9,743 bases of DNA from Neisseriales bacterium. Lineage in GTDB: Bacteria; Pseudomonadota; Gammaproteobacteria; Burkholderiales; UBA11063. The notes beneath the pieces are model-generated. The model had not been told where the DNA came from. It saw nothing but the letters and a program-made list of their open reading frames with translations, and did not search any database. The stretch covers positions 1 through 9,743 of the forward strand of contig SSGY01000140.1 in assembly GCA_008017145.1 (NCBI GenBank), written 5' to 3'. Within the stretch, counting starts at the first letter, position 1; every line of letters begins with the position of its first letter. Positions 6,046 to 9,743 of this stretch are shown piece by piece. The translations under genes and the position numbers were made by a program.

Positions 6046-6142
6046 TAACTGCTTACCCTATGCAGTAATAGCGTCGTCACAAGGCTCCTCATGTACACTA
6101 CGTCGCCTTGTTCCTAACTCTTACAGCATATCGTGGCAGTTA
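6046..6142. repeat. Palindromic intergenic element, copy 3 (loop deleted)
   Basis: A 97-nt element begins 3 nt after the decarboxylase stop. Outer arms TAACTGC (6046-6052) and GCAGTTA (6136-6142) pair perfectly. TATGCAGT (6059-6066) pairs with ACAGCATA (6123-6130) except for one A-A mismatch. The conserved internal-loop strands are AATAGCGTCGTC (6067-6078) and TCCTAACTCTT (6112-6122). The central stem ACAAGGC (6079-6085) pairs with GCCTTGT (6105-6111). Compared with copy 2 the apex lacks 12 nt, leaving a 19-nt loop that retains TCCTCATGTAC and ACTACGTC but cannot form the inner stem. It is in the same orientation as copy 2. The outer arms do not match those of copies 1 or 2 in sequence but keep the pairing. 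Confidence 0.8.
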
Positions 6143-6172
6143 ATGAGTAAGTAGTTACAAATAAGGGAAGAT

Positions 6173-6865
6173 ATGATTACCAGCAAAGTTATTATTGCAT
6201 TGGATTTTAGTGAGCGTCAGCAGGTATTAGATTTAGTTTCACGTTTAGATCCTCAAGAGTGTCGGCTTAAAGTTGGTAAAGAGCTATTTACCAGTTATGG
6301 TCCGCAAATTGTGCGTGATTTGCAAACGCTTGGTTTTGAAGTGTTTTTGGATTTAAAATTTCATGATATTCCTAATACTGTCTATAAAGCAATTCGCGCA
6401 GCAGCAGACTTAGGTGTGTGGATGGTTAATGTGCATGCCAGCGGTGGGCGTGCGATGCTGACTCAGGCACGACAAGCGATTGAAGATAGCCAAAATAAAC
6501 CATTATTAATTGCCGTGACGATTTTAACTAGTCTGAGTGCTAGCGAAGTCGCCGAAATTGGTTATGGACAGGATGTCGCAACCCAAGTTAAGCATTTAGC
6601 ACGATTAAGCTATGAATGTGGTTTAGATGGGGTAGTGTGCTCAGCGCAAGAAGCAAATATCATTAAGAATGTTACCGCTCCCGAATTTTTAACCGTTACA
6701 CCAGGTATCCGTCTGGCTGATGCAACTAAAGATGATCAAACTCGTGTAATGACACCGGAGGCTGCGGTTAATAATGGAGCGGATTATCTGGTAATCGGGC
6801 GCCCGATTACGCAGGCAAATGATCCGTTAGTGATTTTGCGTGGAATAAACTCTTTGTTAAAATAG
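6173..6865 (+). CDS. pyrF: Orotidine 5'-phosphate decarboxylase
   Basis: Catalyses the last step of UMP synthesis, decarboxylation of orotidine 5'-monophosphate, in the cytosol. At 230 residues it has the length of the short bacterial group, a single TIM barrel. The first strand gives IIALDF (Asp11), Lys33 lies in RLKVGKELF, and the catalytic charged network is seen in [12 protein letters not shown] (Asp60, Lys62, Asp65). The phosphate-binding end of the barrel shows TPGIR (176-180) and VIGRPIT (207-213, Arg210). All expected catalytic residues are present. The ATG is preceded by AAGGGAAG at close spacing. It stands apart from other pyrimidine genes, separated from the upstream decarboxylase by repeat copy 3, and is followed 67 nt later by the NTF2-like gene. 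No clear promoter or PyrR-type leader is visible in the short upstream gap. Confidence 0.96.
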   Translation: MITSKVIIALDFSERQQVLDLVSRLDPQECRLKVGKELFTSYGPQIVRDLQTLGFEVFLDLKFHDIPNTVYKAIRAAADLGVWMVNVHASGGRAMLTQARQAIEDSQNKPLLIAVTILTSLSASEVAEIGYGQDVATQVKHLARLSYECGLDGVVCSAQEANIIKNVTAPEFLTVTPGIRLADATKDDQTRVMTPEAAVNNGADYLVIGRPITQANDPLVILRGINSLLK

Positions 6866-6920
6866 AAATAGGATTTTTGTCAGTTAGCAATTGACTAAGA
6901 TCAGCGGTGTGAAATATTTT

Positions 6921-6924
6921 GAGG
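6921..6924 (+). promoter_or_regulatory. Shine-Dalgarno site that decides the NTF2-like start
   Basis: GAGG lies 8 nt before the ATG at 6933. A longer in-frame reading from a TTG at 6891 has no ribosome binding site and would add 14 residues (TKISGVKYFEVAI and its start Met) that do not resemble the start of the domain. The ATG at 6933 is therefore preferred. Confidence 0.65.
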
Positions 6925-6932
6925 TAGCTATA

Positions 6933-7301
6933 ATGAATCAGATTCTTGCTAAACAATTGGCGACTAACTGGGTAACTGCATGGAACAAACACGATATCGA
7001 TAAGTTAGCTGAATTTTATGATGAAGATTGTGAATTATCTTCACCATTGGTTGCGGAGCTTACGCGCAGATCCAATAATCAGTTAAAAGGTCTTCGTGAT
7101 ATTCGCTGGTATTGGGAAAAACTTTTTGCCGCGATGCCCAATGTTTCGTTTGAGATAATCTCAGTTTTATCTGGATTAAACAGCCTCGTTATTACTCATA
7201 TAGGTCCATATAATACGTTGTCAGCGGTTGTATTTTATTTTAATCAAAATAATAAAATCATTAAATCTACGGCCTTTTTGGATGTTGCAGTACGTAATTA
7301 G
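6933..7301 (+). CDS. NTF2/SnoaL-like small protein
   Basis: Cytosolic protein of 122 residues with no signal peptide. Its pattern fits the NTF2-like/SnoaL-like cone fold: an N-terminal helix with NWVTAWNKHDIDKLAEFYDEDCELSS compressing the typical W-x2-AW-N-x-HD-x5-FY-x-DD signature. It continues with a GLRDIRWYWEKLFAAMP helix and three or four beta strands to the end (VSFEIISVL, LVITHIG, AVVFYFNQN, IIKSTAFLDV). Members of this fold include isomerases, hydrolases and non-enzymatic binding proteins; residues alone do not reveal which. The gene follows pyrF by 67 nt and is probably co-transcribed, though no functional link to pyrimidine synthesis is evident. Both family and start are reasonably supported; the activity is unknown. 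Confidence 0.75.
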   Translation: MNQILAKQLATNWVTAWNKHDIDKLAEFYDEDCELSSPLVAELTRRSNNQLKGLRDIRWYWEKLFAAMPNVSFEIISVLSGLNSLVITHIGPYNTLSAVVFYFNQNNKIIKSTAFLDVAVRN

Positions 7302-7359
7302 TAAAATTACAGCAAGAGGTGCTAAGTTACTTTGTAAAAGCTTTTCTTATTTGGTGTGA

Positions 7360-7400
7360 TTGAAATTATATCAATTTTATGCTAAAAAGCATGCTAAAAT
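7360..7400 (+). promoter_or_regulatory. Probable promoter region of hisN-proS
   Basis: The 157-nt gap before hisN carries two overlapping candidates. One is TTGAAA (7360-7365), a 17-nt spacer and TAAAAA (7383-7388). The other is an extended -10, TGC-TAAAAT (7392-7400), without a clear -35. The sequence ATGCTAAAA occurs twice, 12 nt apart, which produces this duplication. The second candidate has the better -10 hexamer and would give a leader of about 50 nt. No start site can be fixed from sequence alone. Confidence 0.4.
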
Positions 7401-7438
7401 CTCCCAAAATTATCAATAAAATTAGTACAATGCTTTTT
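7384..7438. repeat. 9-bp inverted repeat in the hisN leader
   Basis: AAAAAGCAT (7384-7392) and ATGCTTTTT (7430-7438) are perfect reverse complements separated by 37 nt. The left arm overlaps the promoter candidate and the right arm lies about 20 nt before the hisN start codon. It could be a protein-binding site or nothing, since long A and T runs make such pairs common here. Confidence 0.35.
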
Positions 7439-7458
7439 GAAGAATATACAGGAATTCT

Positions 7459-8241
7459 ATGAGTGATGATTTAACTAGCAAGCTACTTGAGTTTGCTAAT
7501 TTTTTAGCGGATGAAGCAGCGCAAATTAGCCGTAAATATTTCCGCCAACATATTGTTATTGATAGTAAAGATAATAAATCTCCGGTAACAATAGCTGATC
7601 GTGAGATAGAATTACGTTTGCGTGAGCTGATTAAACAACATTATCCGAACCATGGAATTATTGGCGAAGAGTTTGCTAATCAAGAAACACAAGCCGAATT
7701 TTGCTGGGTCTTGGATCCAATTGATGGCACAGTAGCATTTTCGACGGGTAAACCAACCTTTACTACGTTAGTTGCGTTATTACGCAATGGTGCGCCTTTA
7801 TTGAGTGTCATTGATCAGGCAATCAGTGGTGAGCGCTTTAGTGGTGTAGCAAATTATGGTGCATGGTTAAATAGTGCAAAGCTGCAAACTAGTCTGCAAA
7901 CCGAGGTCGCGAATGTGCGCCTGAATGCAACTACACCGCTGATGTTTACAACTACCTATGAGCGAGAAGCTTTTGAACGAGTGCGCTCTAAAGTGCGCTT
8001 GACTGCCTTTGGTGGTGATGCTTATGCCTTTGGTTTGCTAGCAGCTGGACATATAGATGTGATCATGGAAGCTGAATTGCAATATTATGATATTGCCGCT
8101 TTAATGCCTGTGATTGAAGGTGCTGGTGGTGTGATTAGTGATTGGCAGGGCAAAGCTTTAAATCGTGAATTTAATGGACAGGTTTTGGCAACGGCTAATA
8201 CCGAATTACATAATAAAATTTTACAAATTATTAATAGTTGA
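7459..8241 (+). CDS. hisN: Histidinol-phosphatase, inositol-monophosphatase superfamily (HisN type)
   Basis: Protein of 260 residues in the Mg2+-dependent inositol-monophosphatase superfamily. Metal-binding residues are in place: Glu70 and Glu71 in GIIGEEF, Asp86 and Asp89 in WVLDPIDGT, and Asp211 in YYDIAAL. The detailed pattern favours the HisN subfamily rather than SuhB or CysQ: KSPVTIADREIE near the start, the continuation after DPIDGT with FSTGKPTFTTLVALL, SVIDQAISGERFSG, then DAYAFGLLAAGHIDVIMEA and the ending GAGGVISDWQG. HisN removes phosphate from L-histidinol phosphate, the penultimate part of histidine synthesis. It is not beside other his genes; proS follows after 15 nt with its own ribosome binding site. 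The start is supported by AGGA (7450-7453), 5 nt upstream. Activity on another sugar or polyol phosphate remains possible. Confidence 0.82.
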   Translation: MSDDLTSKLLEFANFLADEAAQISRKYFRQHIVIDSKDNKSPVTIADREIELRLRELIKQHYPNHGIIGEEFANQETQAEFCWVLDPIDGTVAFSTGKPTFTTLVALLRNGAPLLSVIDQAISGERFSGVANYGAWLNSAKLQTSLQTEVANVRLNATTPLMFTTTYEREAFERVRSKVRLTAFGGDAYAFGLLAAGHIDVIMEAELQYYDIAALMPVIEGAGGVISDWQGKALNREFNGQVLATANTELHNKILQIINS

Positions 8242-8256
8242 TTTTAGGAATATAAG

Positions 8257-9743
8257 ATGGAAAAAACTGCAATTACCCCTATTCGGAGTGAAAATTACCC
8301 AGAGTGGTACCAACAAGTGATTATTGCTGCTGATTTGGCAGAAAATTCTGCTGTTCGTGGTTGCATGGTGATTAAACCGTGGGGTTACGCGATTTGGGAA
8401 TTGATGCAAAAAGATTTGGACAAACGCTTCAAAAAAACTGGGCATGTTAATGCTTATTTTCCATTGTTGATTCCATTGAGTTATTTGGAAAAAGAAGCAA
8501 CTCATGTAGATGGCTTTGCTAAAGAGTGTGCGGTAGTTACTCATCATCGTTTGATTGCGGATGGTAAAGGCGGACTTAAACCTGATGGTGAACTTGAAGA
8601 GCCATTTGTAATTCGTCCGACCAGCGAGACAATTATCGGTGAGAGTTTTGCTAAATGGGTTAAATCTTACCGAGATTTACCACTATTGATTAATCAATGG
8701 GCAAATGTGATGCGTTGGGAGATGCGTACGCGTTTATTTTTGCGTACGTCAGAGTTTTTATGGCAAGAAGGTCATACGGCACATGCAAGTGAAGACGAGG
8801 CTATTCAGGAAACTAAGCAAATGCTTGAGGTTTACGCTGCATTTGCTGAAGAAGTAATGGCAATGCCTGTAATTAAAGGTGAAAAGCCATGTTTTGAGCG
8901 TTTCCCGGGCGCAGTTAATACATATTGTATCGAATCAATGATGCAGGACTGCAAGGCGCTACAGGCAGGAACTTCACACTTTTTAGGGCAGAATTTTGCT
9001 AAAGCATCTGGAATTGAATTCCAAAATAAAAATGGTAGCTTGGAACACGCATGGACTACTTCGTGGGGAATGTCAACTCGCATGATTGGCGGTTTAATTA
9101 TGACGCATAGTGATGACAATGGTTTAGTATTACCACCACGAATTGCGCCACAGCAAGTTGTGATCCAGCCAATTTATCGCAATGACGAACAACGTGCGGC
9201 GGTATTGGCGTATTGTCAGCAATTAAAGCTTGATTTGGAAGCACAGCATTTTGCAGGTGATGAAATTCGAGTTATGATTGATGATCGTGATATTCAAGGT
9301 GGCGCTAAATCGTGGGAATGGATTAAAAAAGGTGTGCCATTAAGAGTTGAAGTTGGTCCACGTGATATTGAAAAAGATGCGGTTATGCTTTCTCGTCGTG
9401 ATGATTTAGCTAATAAACAATCAACGCCACGTGCAGAGCTGATTGCCAATGCGGTGACTCTTTTGACGCAAATGCAGGATAATTTATTTACTAAGGCTCA
9501 GTCATTCCGTGATTCACGGATTACTGAAATTAGTTCTTTAACCGAGTTTAACGCATTTTTTGCTGCGGAACAAAATATCGATAGTGGTTTCGCTTTGGCA
9601 TACGCAGTTGATGAATTTGCGATTGAAGAATACATCAAACCACTTAAAGTTACTGCACGCTGTATGCCTTTGGCGGATAATGATACTCCGGGAGTGTGTA
9701 TTTTTACTGGTAAACCAGCTACACGTAAAATGGTTTTTGCTAA
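8257..9743 (+). CDS. proS: Prolyl-tRNA synthetase, compact type 3 (3' end cut by window)
   Basis: Charges tRNA-Pro with proline in the cytosol. The 495 codons visible cover almost the whole protein; only a few C-terminal residues (after ...KMVFA) are missing. Class II aminoacyl-tRNA synthetase motifs are clear: FVIRPTSET with Arg120 to Glu124, the WQEGHTAH segment (169-176), QAGTSHFLGQNFA (236-248) and the motif 3 arginine Arg275 in TSWGMSTRMIGG. An anticodon-binding domain follows (about 295-400) and then the extra C-terminal domain with GVCIFTGKPA. The protein lacks the large editing insertion between motifs 2 and 3 that marks ordinary bacterial type 1 ProRS, and its sequence fits the archaeal/eukaryotic-like type 3. 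Start ATG at 8257 follows AGGA (8246-8249) by 7 nt, 15 nt after hisN, so the two are probably one transcript. Confidence 0.93.
   Translation, partial: MEKTAITPIRSENYPEWYQQVIIAADLAENSAVRGCMVIKPWGYAIWELMQKDLDKRFKKTGHVNAYFPLLIPLSYLEKEATHVDGFAKECAVVTHHRLIADGKGGLKPDGELEEPFVIRPTSETIIGESFAKWVKSYRDLPLLINQWANVMRWEMRTRLFLRTSEFLWQEGHTAHASEDEAIQETKQMLEVYAAFAEEVMAMPVIKGEKPCFERFPGAVNTYCIESMMQDCKALQAGTSHFLGQNFAKASGIEFQNKNGSLEHAWTTSWGMSTRMIGGLIMTHSDDNGLVLPPRIAPQQVVIQPIYRNDEQRAAVLAYCQQLKLDLEAQHFAGDEIRVMIDDRDIQGGAKSWEWIKKGVPLRVEVGPRDIEKDAVMLSRRDDLANKQSTPRAELIANAVTLLTQMQDNLFTKAQSFRDSRITEISSLTEFNAFFAAEQNIDSGFALAYAVDEFAIEEYIKPLKVTARCMPLADNDTPGVCIFTGKPATRKMVFA

Noticed and set aside
6879..6895. Hairpin GTCAGTTAGCAATTGAC after pyrF, possibly a terminator
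   Set aside because: The T run lies before the hairpin rather than after it, and the minus strand has A residues after the stem, so it is not an intrinsic terminator on either strand.
6891..6920. Possible promoter TTGACT with TATTTT 18 nt downstream, before the NTF2-like gene
   Set aside because: The transcript would begin near 6927, after the GAGG ribosome binding site at 6921-6924, leaving the ATG at 6933 without it. The match is more likely chance.
7336..7345. AAAAGCTTTT palindrome after the NTF2-like gene as a terminator
   Set aside because: The stem is almost wholly A-T with no loop bases, too weak to count as a terminator.
7459..8241. SuhB/inositol monophosphatase identity
   Set aside because: The segments after DPIDGT and around DAYAFGLLAAGHIDV follow the HisN pattern rather than SuhB.
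8221..8547. Minus-strand open frame of 108 codons
   Set aside because: It lies opposite the well-supported starts of proS and end of hisN and shows no domain pattern.

Overview
The window is an AT-rich stretch of a Gram-negative bacterial chromosome. All twelve recognisable genes lie on the + strand: ten complete and one cut at each edge. Two outer-membrane-type lipoproteins of the YcfL and LpoB families point to a proteobacterium (gamma- or betaproteobacterial side). The genus cannot be fixed from this sequence. No phage, plasmid, insertion-sequence, CRISPR, tRNA or rRNA genes are visible, and no gap between genes exceeds about 160 bases.

Layout. (1) 1-1116 is a lipoprotein cluster: the 3' end of an unidentified gene, a YcfL-type lipoprotein and an LpoB-type penicillin-binding-protein activator, packed almost end to end. 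A zinc-free NAD(P)H:quinone-reductase-like oxidoreductase follows after 12 nt. (2) 2255-4234 holds an alpha/beta hydrolase, a membrane-anchored SIMPL-domain protein and a small exported protein of unknown function, with gaps of 17 and 4 nt, so probably one transcript. (3) 4387-6042 is a stand-alone thiamine-diphosphate-dependent 2-keto-acid decarboxylase of the pyruvate/indolepyruvate decarboxylase family. It has its own promoter-like region and a 7-bp inverted repeat that could be an operator. (4) 6173-7301 is pyrF (UMP synthesis) followed by a small NTF2/SnoaL-like protein. (5) 7459-9743 is hisN, an inositol-monophosphatase-type histidinol phosphatase, followed closely by proS. The proS product is of the compact archaeal/eukaryotic-like type 3 and its last few codons lie outside the window.

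The most unusual signal is in the three gaps at 2123-2223, 4224-4332 and 6046-6142. Each holds a roughly 100-nt imperfect palindrome that starts at or next to the stop codon of the gene before it. All three share a core made of CTCCTCATGTA and a partner CACTACGTCG. Copies 2 and 3 also share conserved flanking blocks. The outer arms differ in sequence between copies, yet pair with each other within each copy. Copy 1 is inverted relative to copies 2 and 3. Copy 3 has lost 12 nt between short direct repeats that are present in copy 2. This looks like a family of structured intergenic repeats (REP/ERIC-like in spirit) that I cannot name.

The coding content is mostly ordinary housekeeping: envelope, pyrimidine, histidine, translation and redox functions. 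The repeat family, the type 3 ProRS, the operator-like site before the decarboxylase and the orphan exported protein deserve the closest look.
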